Below, piece by piece: positions 1 through 8,300 of a DNA stretch of 40,316 nt; within the stretch, counting starts at the first letter, position 1; each line of letters begins with the position of its first letter. A program made the translations under genes and the position numbers. The notes under the pieces were generated by a model. The model saw nothing but the letters and a program-made list of their open reading frames with translations. It had not been told where the DNA came from and made no database searches. Source of the stretch: Euryarchaeota archaeon UBA173 (GTDB lineage: Archaea; Thermoplasmatota; Poseidoniia; Poseidoniales; Thalassarchaeaceae); the NCBI GenBank assembly GCA_002498925.1, contig DAJH01000004.1, forward strand, positions 1-40,316. The letters run 5' to 3'.

Positions 1-56
1 GACAATGCCATCAGCATCGCGAGCCCGATAGCGCTTGCCACGCGTGACCTTCCCAT
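1..56 (-). CDS. N-terminal fragment of a possible exported protein (partial)
   Basis: This is a tentative call. On the minus strand, 53 bases after the ftsZ stop, an ATG at 56 opens a frame that runs off the window edge. Its 18 visible codons read as two arginines followed by a mostly hydrophobic run (AIGLAMLMAL), which looks like the start of a signal peptide or membrane anchor. A GGGTG lies a few bases upstream and could be the ribosome binding site. A second ATG at 60 in another frame gives a very basic peptide and cannot be excluded. In many archaea secE and spt5 follow ftsZ, but the visible residues do not look like SecE. Function unknown. Confidence 0.3.
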   Translation of the reverse strand, partial: MGRSRVASAIGLAMLMAL

Positions 57-109
57 GCATCGCACCCGTGAAGCGACCGGTTTGAGACTTACCCCTGTCT
101 GGGCGTGAA

Positions 110-1225
110 TCAGTCGAATCTCTGGAATCCGCCATCAGGCGTGTTTTTCCCCTTTCTGGCTATGTTTAGGGCCTCTCCGAGCATATCAGCGCTCATCCTC
201 TCCTCTTCCAGACGCTTGCTCGCGACCCCAGTGATGATCGACATCACCTTGATCGTGTCACCGAACGCGGGGTCCTGCCTGGCTCCGAAAATAACCTGCG
301 CGTCAGGCGACAGCCTCGATGTCATCAGCTCGACCACCTGGTTTGCCTGCTCGAGCGTCATGTAGGGGCCTCCAGTGACGTGTATGAGGGCGCCTGTCGC
401 CCCCTCTATGTCTATGTCCAGCAACGGGTGGTTCAGGGACTCGTGGACTACCTCCTCGGCACCCTGGTCGCTCTCCCCGTAGAGCATCATGGTCACTCCC
501 CCGTTCTTCATGATGGTCCGGACGTCCGCGAAGTCCAGGTTGATCAGGCTTGGGAGGGTGATCGTCTCCACGACACCCTTCACTATCTCTGCGATGAGCT
601 GGTCCATGATGCTGAAGGCCTCGTCGAGAGGGAGGTTCGGAACGAAGTGCAGGAGCCTGTTGTTGTCTAGGACGAGAACCGCATCCGCAGTGCTCCTGAG
701 CAGGTCTAGACCTTCCAGGGCCCTCTGCATCCTCTGACGCCTCTCGACGCTGAATGGCGTCGTGACCACCGCGACTACGAGGGCTCCCGCCCTCTTGGCC
801 TCCTCAGCGACCACAGGGGCGATGCCAGTTCCCGTGCCCCCACCGAGGCCTGCGGTGACGAATACCAGGTCGGCTCCATTGACTATCTTCTGAATGACGT
901 CGCGGCCCGCCTCCGCGCAACGGCGCCCCATTGTGGGGTCGCCACCAGCCCCTAGGCCACGGGTGATGTGCCTACCGACCAGGAGCTTCTGCATTGCACG
1001 CGTGTGATCGAGGTGCTGCTTGTCCGTGTTGATGGCGACGGTTATTGCGCCCTCGACTCCGATGTGAGTGATTCTGTTCATCGTGTTGTTGCCGGATCCC
1101 CCGCACCCGCAGACCAGTATCCGCGGGTCTGGTGGTCCGAAGGACTCCAGCTCCTTGTCAGTCAGTGTTGTGGCAGTCCTGCTGGACGAGGGGGCGTTTG
1201 CCTGCGTGCCGACTGCTCCACTCAC
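110..1225 (-). CDS. ftsZ: Cell division GTPase FtsZ
   Basis: FtsZ is the tubulin-like GTPase that polymerises into the division ring at mid-cell. The 371-residue protein shows the family hallmarks in order: a glycine-rich nucleotide loop (CGCGGSGNN, residues 39-47), the T4 tubulin signature GGGTGTG at 128-134, and the T7 synergy loop NLDFAD at 229-234 with the aspartates that complete the partner's GTPase site. The block from residue 48 to 150 resembles euryarchaeal FtsZ1-type proteins (from memory, no alignment run). Only about 35 residues follow the core, so the C-terminal linker is short. The start is GTG at 1225, because the ATG at 1230 reads into a stop two codons later. The preceding GGGGGAT may serve as ribosome binding site. 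It is transcribed away from the tRNA gene. Confidence 0.96.
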   Translation of the reverse strand: MSGAVGTQANAPSSSRTATTLTDKELESFGPPDPRILVCGCGGSGNNTMNRITHIGVEGAITVAINTDKQHLDHTRAMQKLLVGRHITRGLGAGGDPTMGRRCAEAGRDVIQKIVNGADLVFVTAGLGGGTGTGIAPVVAEEAKRAGALVVAVVTTPFSVERRQRMQRALEGLDLLRSTADAVLVLDNNRLLHFVPNLPLDEAFSIMDQLIAEIVKGVVETITLPSLINLDFADVRTIMKNGGVTMMLYGESDQGAEEVVHESLNHPLLDIDIEGATGALIHVTGGPYMTLEQANQVVELMTSRLSPDAQVIFGARQDPAFGDTIKVMSIITGVASKRLEEERMSADMLGEALNIARKGKNTPDGGFQRFD

Positions 1226-1365
1226 TCCATATCCCCCAGTGCATCCCCGGCATTACTGCCTTACGGACCCCGATTCCTTTTCTTCGCATTCTTAAGGTTG
1301 AGGGGGATAGGGAGAGTCAGAGCCCCGTTTGATGAGAGCCCGTAGAATGCCAAGGTCCGGAAAGC

Positions 1366-1375
1366 GACATAAGGC
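1366..1375 (+). promoter_or_regulatory. Probable TATA box of tRNA-Tyr
   Basis: The AT-containing stretch CGACATAAGG is centred about 27 bases before the first tRNA nucleotide (1398). This is the normal archaeal box A spacing, and purines lie just upstream where TFB would bind. It is a weak match judged by position. Confidence 0.4.
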
Positions 1376-1397
1376 AAAGTCCTCACGAACATACGCG

Positions 1398-1501
1398 CCG
1401 CGCTTAGCTCAGTTGGCTAGAGCACCTGACTGTAGACTGGAAACACACGGTTGTTGGCAGCCATCAGGGGGTCCCCGGTTCAAGTCCGGGAGCGCGGACC
1501 A
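1398..1501 (+). tRNA. tRNA-Tyr (GTA anticodon) with a 27-nt intron; CCA encoded
   Basis: All arms fold. Acceptor stem 1398-1404 (CCGCGCT) pairs with 1491-1497; D stem 1407-1410 with 1420-1423; anticodon stem 1425-1429 (CCTGA) with 1464-1468 (TCAGG); T stem 1474-1478 with 1486-1490 around TTCAAGT. The anticodon GTA is at 1432-1434. The C1-G72 pair is the tyrosine identity element of archaea and eukaryotes. An intron at 1436-1462 sits after position 37, the canonical site. Discriminator A is 1498 and the CCA tail is encoded at 1499-1501. The mature tRNA is 77 nt with CCA. The last base directly touches the stop codon of the convergent gene at 1502. Confidence 0.96.
1436..1462 (+). other. Archaeal tRNA intron with bulge-helix-bulge splice motif
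   Basis: The splice sites can be placed exactly. Exon bases CTGT (1430-1433) pair with the intron's GCAG (1457-1460) to form the 4-bp central helix, with one G-U pair. The 3-nt bulges on either side are AG^A (1434-1436) and CC^A (1461-1463). Cutting each bulge after its second base releases 27 nt. The intron's own hairpin is weak (AACA 1442-1445 with TGTT 1452-1455). The splicing endonuclease recognises the central helix and bulges, so this should be functional. Confidence 0.88.
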
Positions 1502-1915
1502 CTAATCCATCAGCTCGTCCAGAGAGAATCCTATTCGGGGAATCTCCAAATCGAACGTATGACGACTCGTCTTGGGGGGGAAGAGATTCCCTGAGACGCC
1601 CATTTCCACTACCTGACGCTTGCTTATCGAGTCTATCCCACACCCTGGCCAGACGCAAACAGTGACGTCATCCGAACCCATGTAGTCGACGGCGACCACG
1701 GGGATCTTATCCAGCCCCAGTGCCTTTGCAGCGTTCCACCTGTGGTGGCCATCGAGTATCACTTTCGAATCCCCGTCCACCAGTATTGGTTGCATGAACC
1801 TCCCAGTTTTGACCAACCACCTCATCATCCTATTGAGATTCTTGGGAATAACCTCCTCATGAGGCAGCAGGCCATCGATTGAACTGAGAAGCACCGATTC
1901 GCCCTCCCCGCCCAT
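1502..1915 (-). CDS. ParB/Srx-fold protein, SerK-like (possible free serine kinase)
   Basis: This 137-residue single-domain protein has the ParB/sulfiredoxin fold signature DGHHRW at residues 55-60, a preceding LLPHEE segment at 16-21 and a late PPKTSRH motif at 113-119. As I recall it, that combination is typical of the archaeal SerK group (free L-serine kinase of Thermococcus, related to SbnI), not of chromosome-partitioning ParB, because no helix-turn-helix DNA-binding domain follows. A serine or amino-acid kinase role is therefore inferred. Start choice: ATG at 1915. The frame stays open further upstream but runs into the divergent rpl15e gene. An AT-rich element about 25 bases upstream would make the mRNA leaderless. 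The stop abuts the tRNA-Tyr 3' end with no gap. Confidence 0.75.
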   Translation of the reverse strand: MGGEGESVLLSSIDGLLPHEEVIPKNLNRMMRWLVKTGRFMQPILVDGDSKVILDGHHRWNAAKALGLDKIPVVAVDYMGSDDVTVCVWPGCGIDSISKRQVVEMGVSGNLFPPKTSRHTFDLEIPRIGFSLDELMD

Positions 1916-1936
1916 GGTTGTGGAGTTGTGGGCAGG

Positions 1937-1947
1937 CTCATAAAGGG
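1937..1947. promoter_or_regulatory. Shared AT-rich promoter element between two divergent genes
   Basis: CTCATAAAGGG is the only AT-rich stretch in the 65-base divergent gap. Read on the plus strand it is a TATA-like box about 38 bases before the rpl15e ATG, which leaves a leader of about 14 bases carrying GGGGGT. Read on the minus strand (CCTTTATGAG) it lies about 25 bases before the ATG at 1915, the spacing expected for a leaderless transcript. Whether one element serves both directions is inference. Confidence 0.4.
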
Positions 1948-1980
1948 GACTTTGCTCGGCCAGCCGCTGGGGGTTCACTA

Positions 1981-2568
1981 ATGGGCATTTCAAAGCACGT
2001 ACGCGCGACATGGAAGCGACCCAAGGAGGGTATGCCCCCCCTGTACCGAAGAGACCGAATGGCGTCTTGGAGGAGAGGCCCTGTTTTCCAAAGGGCCGAG
2101 AGGCCAACCAGGCTCGATGCCGCTCGAAGGCTCGGCTACAAGGCAAAGCAGGGAGTAGTAGTAGTCCGAACACGCGTGAGGAGAGGCGGACTCAGGAAGG
2201 GCAAGATACACATGAAGAGGAAGCCATCCAAGGCTGGTGTGAAGAAGATCACCATGGCCAAGTCGATTCAGAGAATTGCTGAGGAGAGGGTCAGCAGAAG
2301 GTACCCCAACCTCGAGGTCCTGAACTCCTACTGGGTAGGAGAGGACGGCAAGAACAAGTTCTACGAGGTGATCATGCTTGATCCATCTCACCCCGTCATA
2401 ATGTCGGACAAGGATTTCTCATGGGTCTCCGAGGGCAATAGCCACAAGGGCCGCGCCTTCAGAGGGAAGACGAGCGCTGGCAAGCGTGGAAGGGGACTAT
2501 ACAACAAGGGCAAGGGCGCAGAGAAGCTACGGCCAAGCCTGAAGGCCAACAAGAACCGCGGCAAGTGA
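1981..2568 (+). CDS. rpl15e: 50S ribosomal protein L15e
   Basis: This is the large-subunit ribosomal protein found in archaea and eukaryotes only. The 195-residue, very basic protein matches the family along its whole length. The N-terminus carries the tryptophan- and arginine-rich segment WKRPKEG. The middle has the basic GGLRKGK stretch, then the SYWVGEDGKNKFYEVIMLDP region and the glycine/lysine-rich RNA-binding tail GLYNKGKG. Start: ATG at 1981, preceded by GGGGGT at about 7 bases; an upstream in-frame start at 1918 would add residues absent from the family and overlap the promoter. It is followed closely by a PRC-barrel gene. Confidence 0.97.
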   Translation: MGISKHVRATWKRPKEGMPPLYRRDRMASWRRGPVFQRAERPTRLDAARRLGYKAKQGVVVVRTRVRRGGLRKGKIHMKRKPSKAGVKKITMAKSIQRIAEERVSRRYPNLEVLNSYWVGEDGKNKFYEVIMLDPSHPVIMSDKDFSWVSEGNSHKGRAFRGKTSAGKRGRGLYNKGKGAEKLRPSLKANKNRGK

Positions 2569-2616
2569 TCGTTCAGAGCCGTCATATTGATGCCTCATGG
2601 TGGGCGCCAGCACCCA

Positions 2617-2871
2617 ATGGCTGACAGTCACGCCTCGGATATCAGGGGCCTCCCAGTGATTCTACCGTCCGGTAGGCTCATCGGAACCGTCTATGACATG
2701 TTCGTAAATACCGACGACTGGAGCTGCACTCATATTTTCGTTTCAAACCCTCCAGCCGACCTAGTCGAGAACAGAACTCATCTGGCAATTCCCTGGAAGT
2801 GGGTCAGATCCGTAGGGGACGTAGTTCTTCTCAGGTGGTTCCCACCCACTCCCCTGCCGAAGAATCTGTGA
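2617..2871 (+). CDS. PRC-barrel domain protein
   Basis: This is a stand-alone PRC-barrel of about 84 residues. PRC-barrels are small beta-barrels found in photosynthetic reaction centre H subunits and fused to RimM. Single-domain archaeal copies are widespread and their role is not settled (RNA metabolism and cell division have both been suggested). Visible hallmarks are the GLPV-PSGR-IGTVYDMFVN strand pairs at the start and the IPWKWVRSVGDVVLL strand near the end, which is very typical. Start uncertain: ATG 2617 follows GGTGGG at about 13 bases, while ATG 2590 would add nine residues. It lies downstream of rpl15e and is probably co-transcribed. Confidence 0.8.
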   Translation: MADSHASDIRGLPVILPSGRLIGTVYDMFVNTDDWSCTHIFVSNPPADLVENRTHLAIPWKWVRSVGDVVLLRWFPPTPLPKNL

Positions 2872-2895
2872 TGCGTCCACGAACGTAGGGCCGAT

Positions 2896-5283
2896 ATGAT
2901 TCAAAAGGCAAGCGTTGACGCTCGGCCCATGAGGGCAGCGTCTTCAACCATCCTAGCTATCCTACTCTTGTCATTCGCAGGGCCAATCGCTGAGGCCGAT
3001 AGTAAGGGAGTAATATCGTGCGCAAATGCCGATCTTTCGATGATGCCGGCCAATTGGGAGCTTGGTGACCAAGCATGCGCAAGGCTTGATCTTGGTGAGC
3101 TGAATCCGGGTCAGACCCTCTCTTTCGACATCGTAACCGACTCAGCAATAGACATACTGTTATTCTCTGCTAACGCCATCACGGTCTATCAGAACGAACA
3201 GTCTTACAGAAGCGACTTGGTTTGGGAGAGGGACTCCGTCTTCGAGTCATTCAATGGAACCGGCTCTTGGCACTGGACGGTACCAGATGACAGGGATACA
3301 ACGAGATGGTACATGGTATTCGACAACCTAAATCACCCCCAGGACTCATCAAATGGTGCCCAGGGAGGGAGCACGGCATCGGTAACCCTCGATGCCGGAA
3401 TCATATCCTCTGCCCCATTCACCCTTGCTGATACCATCGTCCGTCTGGAGGCCGGAGAGTACGCTCTACTTCACGGACCATTCGTTTTGGACGCCGGGAC
3501 ACAGGTAAGCATCCAGGCAAGTACGATGGAAGGAGCCCCAGACGTCTTCCTGATGACCCAATCCCAAGTCGATCTCTACGAAGCTGGTGGAACTGCGGCT
3601 ACTAGGGTCTCAGGGACTGATATGCTCCTAATTACCACCGACAGGAGCATTGTTTGGACTGCACCAGAATCGCTAGAGGGAACCGACCTTTACTTGGTCG
3701 TCGATAACAGGGCGGGGCCCTCGGGCGGCGGCGCTGGAACCCTTCCTATCGCAACTACAGTGGTCATGGTCCTAACCCCAATATTGGATCCCATCATTGG
3801 GGGGGACGCATCTACTGGGGTCGTTGACGTCGGCTCCATCGTGGCCCTGGATGCTACAGGAACGCCAAATCTCTCCGAGCAGGTACCCGAATCAGGATTC
3901 TCATGGGATACAGACGGCGATGGATTTGATGACAACTCTGGAACAATGGTAAACGTTAGTTGGAGCGAGCCAACTAATGTGACTATCAGGCTCACCATTC
4001 TTTCAACGGATGGGAGGAGTACCAGTGTTTACCAAGAGGTGCAGGTTTCAGACATCACCCCTCCAGAATCAAACATTCAGGTTAATGGGATAGTTGAGAG
4101 GTCATTCAACGAGGCCGTGATACTAAGTGCAGACTTCTCAGACAACTGGGGGGTCTCTTCGGTGGAGTGGTTGGTAGATGGGGAAATTTCTGCCTCTTTC
4201 TCAGGTGACCTCTCTGGTGCGGACTCATTCTCACACTCTTTCGGTTCAAACGAGACTTCGGGCGAGCACACTATCACCTTGCGCGTCACCGACAGGTCGG
4301 GAATGTCATCTGAGGACACAGCAGTGATCAGCCTGTACGACTCGACACCCCCGGTGCCGGGCGAGTATGAATCTGAGTCCAGCACAGTCATCGGAGAAAC
4401 TACCAGGCTGAGTATCGGTTTTTCTGATCCAGAATCAACCAACCTGTATTTCTCATGGGACTTAGATGCAATGTCCGACTCTGATGGTGATGGCGACACC
4501 AACAATGATGAAGACGCCAGTGGGCCAGTAGTACTCCACGCATTCGAAGAAATTGGCGTGTATCGCGTAATTTGCAGAGTTCAAAATGAGGCTGGATTGG
4601 TATCTCAGGCAGAGATACTCCTGACGGTAACCGACGGAACTGAGGGCAACTCCTTTTCATTGACCGAGATGTTCATGATTGCAGTTGCTGGCATACTCGT
4701 TATCGTAGTACTATCCCTAGTTCTGATGAGGATATCCACCAACAGGAGAATGGCTGCCATGATGGCAGAGGAAGAGCCGAAGGCAGAGGAGGATGCCCCA
4801 AGGGAAATGACTGCCGAAGAGCAGAAGGCGATGTGGAGCACAGGTGGCTCCAACATAGCCCCCTCCCAGCCGTATGGGGGATTCTCAAGTGGAATGTCCG
4901 GGCTATCCGAAGAGGCACCTCAGAACCCGCAGTCATTGGAGATTGGAGATGAGATGGCAGAGCTGTTGTCATCCGAGACACCAGCTCCCGCAGACTCCCC
5001 TCCGAGCGCTGCTGAGGAGCTATTGAGTGCCTTTGACGATGAAGAGCCACCAGTTGATTTGGAAGAGGGAGTGGTCGAGTACACATTCGAAGATGAGCCC
5101 GATACAAGCACCGAGAACTGGAGCCCTACAGAGGAGCAGACGGACCCCGCCGAAGAAAGGAAGGTCAGGCAGGCCTGCTCTTCTTGCGGGAAGCTGTTCG
5201 AGCTCGAGCTCCCCGAGGGGGTCGACTCAGCCAAGACCGCCTGCCCACATTGCGGATCGGTGGAGAGAGTCAGCTTAGCGTGA
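2896..5283 (+). CDS. Single-pass surface protein with Ig/PKD-like repeats and a cytoplasmic zinc ribbon
   Basis: 795 residues. Residues 17-33 form a signal peptide or anchor core. Two related segments follow (about 76-165 and 190-297). They share the pattern hydrophobic strand, then WT(V/A)P, then a (Y/L)(M/V)V(F/V)DN strand, then a Gly/Ser-rich turn. Residues 310-580 hold about three PKD/Ig-like domains with acidic loops resembling calcium sites (DTDGDG at 338-343, DSDGDGD at 528-534). A transmembrane helix spans about 591-612. The cytoplasmic part is about 110 residues of acidic, low-complexity sequence ending in a CxxC...CxxC zinc ribbon (C761, C764, C783, C786). The start at ATG 2896 has AGGG upstream; ATG 2929 is an alternative. 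Function unknown; a surface sensor or adhesin that signals inward is a guess. Confidence 0.8.
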   Translation: MIQKASVDARPMRAASSTILAILLLSFAGPIAEADSKGVISCANADLSMMPANWELGDQACARLDLGELNPGQTLSFDIVTDSAIDILLFSANAITVYQNEQSYRSDLVWERDSVFESFNGTGSWHWTVPDDRDTTRWYMVFDNLNHPQDSSNGAQGGSTASVTLDAGIISSAPFTLADTIVRLEAGEYALLHGPFVLDAGTQVSIQASTMEGAPDVFLMTQSQVDLYEAGGTAATRVSGTDMLLITTDRSIVWTAPESLEGTDLYLVVDNRAGPSGGGAGTLPIATTVVMVLTPILDPIIGGDASTGVVDVGSIVALDATGTPNLSEQVPESGFSWDTDGDGFDDNSGTMVNVSWSEPTNVTIRLTILSTDGRSTSVYQEVQVSDITPPESNIQVNGIVERSFNEAVILSADFSDNWGVSSVEWLVDGEISASFSGDLSGADSFSHSFGSNETSGEHTITLRVTDRSGMSSEDTAVISLYDSTPPVPGEYESESSTVIGETTRLSIGFSDPESTNLYFSWDLDAMSDSDGDGDTNNDEDASGPVVLHAFEEIGVYRVICRVQNEAGLVSQAEILLTVTDGTEGNSFSLTEMFMIAVAGILVIVVLSLVLMRISTNRRMAAMMAEEEPKAEEDAPREMTAEEQKAMWSTGGSNIAPSQPYGGFSSGMSGLSEEAPQNPQSLEIGDEMAELLSSETPAPADSPPSAAEELLSAFDDEEPPVDLEEGVVEYTFEDEPDTSTENWSPTEEQTDPAEERKVRQACSSCGKLFELELPEGVDSAKTACPHCGSVERVSLA

Positions 5284-5345
5284 ATCTTCACTGGGCGTTC
5301 CATAACCACGATTCCAGGGAACTCAAGCAGGGCAATACCCTTTAG

Positions 5346-5364
5346 CGCACCTCTATGAGGTGCG
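5346..5364 (+). promoter_or_regulatory. Hairpin that hides the ribosome binding site of the 1460-aa gene
   Basis: A perfect 8-bp inverted repeat, CGCACCTC-TAT-GAGGTGCG, ends three bases before the ATG at 5368. Its 3' arm contains the Shine-Dalgarno sequence GAGGTG at the right spacing (5 bases), and its 5' arm CACCTC copies the 16S rRNA anti-SD. If transcribed, the hairpin would block initiation until opened. Alternatively it is a DNA operator close to the transcription start. Confidence 0.6.
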
Positions 5365-5367
5365 AGT

Positions 5368-8300
5368 ATGAACAGTGGCAGTGTCAGGGTGATTCACCAT
5401 GCGCCACGGTCATACAATTCAACCAGCATCCTGATCGTGATGATCCTCCTATTGCCTCTGTTCTCGCCGATTTCCAGCGTCAACGCCGAGGCTAGGATAG
5501 AGTCCCAAGACTTCCAGATTCTCGACGACTTGAGCGATGTTCTCGGACAGCGTCAGGACGTTTTAGATTCAAATTCCGTCGGACAGATAGCCGGCCCCTC
5601 TTTGGATGCAGTTCGGGACGGAATTTCAGATAGCGGCCCGAACCAACCACTGTCATCGATAGGGGAATCACTGGTTGACTCATCTATGGTCGAGACTACT
5701 CCTCCATCGCCAGATCACCCACTTCCTTACAACGTGATTCTTGGAATAGAAGACGGGTCCACTGGACAGGTCGACAATGTTTGGCAGACGCTGGTCAATA
5801 TCACAGATTACGTCATCCTTACTGAATTCAAGGACCTGGATGGTAACGTCATAAGGAATACCGAGGTAGTCACATTCACAGCAAATTTCCTTTCCCTCCT
5901 GAACCTTCAGACTGATCCGCTTAGCCACGCTGTCGATGTCGATAACGACGGAGACGATGACATCCAAGTCGGCCTTGGAATTTCCCTTGGCCCAATTGGT
6001 CTTGAAAACATCATCTCTGATTCAGGGACTCTCTGGATACAACCAGCGATTACGTATTCCGTGGATGTTCTGGACTCAAGCACCACGGATCCAATGTGGG
6101 ATGAAGTTGACACGCTGCAAGTATCCCTCATCAAGGCGTTCGCATACTCCAGCCCTGACTCAATACTGGCCTTGGGAGAGGGTGAGAGTTACATTTGGGT
6201 GGTCGACTCGTCATTCAACACCATGCCGAACCAGTTCTCGCTAGAAGTCGGTATCGAGAGGGTATTCTTCAACGCCAGCGCGGTAATGCAAGACCTCATC
6301 CAGGCTATTCTGAACATTTTCTCATCAAATTTCGATGGTACTGGGATGACGCTAATCGGAATCTCCGCCCCCTACTCCATTTCTGTCGACTCAAGCAATA
6401 TGGATACTTGCCCTGACAGATACACTCCGGACCAACTCCTCTTCCTTCCCTCAGATGAGATTGACTGCGGCGTATCTGTCGGTTTAGGATACGGGCACTT
6501 CGCGCCTCCAGATTCAGACGGGGTCAGAGGCCTATGGGAGCTTGCATACATGAACATAGATATCCATCCTAACAAGGAGGCGATGGTAATCCCAGGGGAT
6601 TTGGAACTAATCATCAGGACGGACAGCACCCTCCCAGCAGCTGGTGGGATAGAAGGCGATAGAAGCCTCACCACGGTTGAGTACTTCGCTGATCGTAAAG
6701 CGGATTTACACATACACTTCTACGAGGACCGATCTAACTCCCCCCCTGAGGAAAATGGAGGGTCATTTGGCAACATCACCGAGTCTTTAGGTTGGATCAG
6801 AGGCATGCCCGAGGGATCCCTTTCTCCCGGAGAGATTACGAGAATTTTCAGAATGCTTGGATCGGAAGATGAACCAGATCTGCCCGGTGGAAGGCCAAGT
6901 CGACTTGGCATGATTCTCGGCATCAAGAATTTCTCCAGAGACACCAGTCCAAATGTGGACGATCCCACATTACCCGTGAATCCGGCATATCCTCCAGTCA
7001 GCATGATTCTACTAAGGTCAGCCCAGACCATTGATTCGCTTGAGTATCAATCGTGGTTCCAGAGGGGTGGCCAATCCGATGATCACAGAAGAGTCAGTAT
7101 CAAATTGGACTCCATACCACCTGCATTGGTATTGTTCGGGTCTTTCGACGTCGGGGGCTCGGAGGGCGATGATACCGATCTCGATGATTCTGACAACATG
7201 GATTTCGTTTCCAGGATAATGGATTCGCTGATACTCAATTTGGTTGACTTATACTTGGATGTGGGCTCTACTCTCAATGACATCCCATCTACGGTGGTCA
7301 GCGCGATAACTGGGGGGGTCGGTTCCGGAGGGGATCTCCAGGGCAGAGAGTTCAACCTCCTGATGCATGACCATTGGGGAGCCCAGAGGGTACCGACCAC
7401 GATCTCCAGAATAGGAATGGAACTAGGATCTAGCCAGCACCCTGTATTGCAGGGCGATCATTTAGTTCTAGCAAATGACAGATCCCTTACTCAGGTGATA
7501 GGGAGGTCGGGAGCTTTAGTCGATCCACTGGTTCCGATTGCTGCTAGTATCGGATTCAGTGGACTTTCCGCATTCACCCTGGATGATGATGACTTACTCG
7601 ATGAGTTGACTGTTTACGTCAGTACGGATTCCACTGAGGAATTCAACTTCATGTATATCGAGCATGATGAGGGGACGATTTCCAATTCTTCCCACCAAGC
7701 ACTCTCAATTTCTGACATCCCAGACGAGATCAGTTTGTTTCTAACTGCTGAAGACGCTCAGTACTCCGCCTCGAGCACGATGGAGACAATCACTTACACC
7801 GGAATTGATAATGATCAGAGGCAGGCTGTCAGGATTTCCGATTTCCCCGATGAGTTCTCTTCTACATTCGGTAGCTCATCGAGCTGGTCCTCAACATCAT
7901 CAATCGGAAGCATAGAGGCCCAGATCACCAACTCATCGTCTCCCGTCACCATGGGGGGCGACCATTTCCTCTTCCATCACGATCCCAACGATGGGACTTC
8001 AACGATCTCATCCAGAATATCGGGTATTTCGGATGCTAGCTGGCTTGCTCCTGTCGAAGAGGGAGCATCCGGCTCCGCTGGAAGGGGGACAGCGTCTATG
8101 TCAGCTGCTGGAGACAGACCTCTTAGCATCAGTGTCGACCACGCACCGACAACCGATGAAGACCAACTTTCGGCTCTCGCCATAATCGATCCACTCCCCT
8201 CTAGTGTTTCAATTGAAATTCCCACTGGCTCCGATTCGGGGCCAACACTTGATGTTCCCGAACTCAATACTTCGATGGGTCTCTCCGGGCTAGCGTTCTT

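Noticed and set aside
1..110. SecE expected after ftsZ
   Set aside because: The visible minus-strand residues do not resemble archaeal SecE, so the common ftsZ-secE-spt5 order was not assumed.
1918..1980. Longer N-terminus for L15e
   Set aside because: It would run over the promoter element and add residues not present in the family.
1916..2173. Longer N-terminus for the ParB/SerK-like protein
   Set aside because: The extension is entirely antisense to rpl15e and the ParB fold is complete without it.
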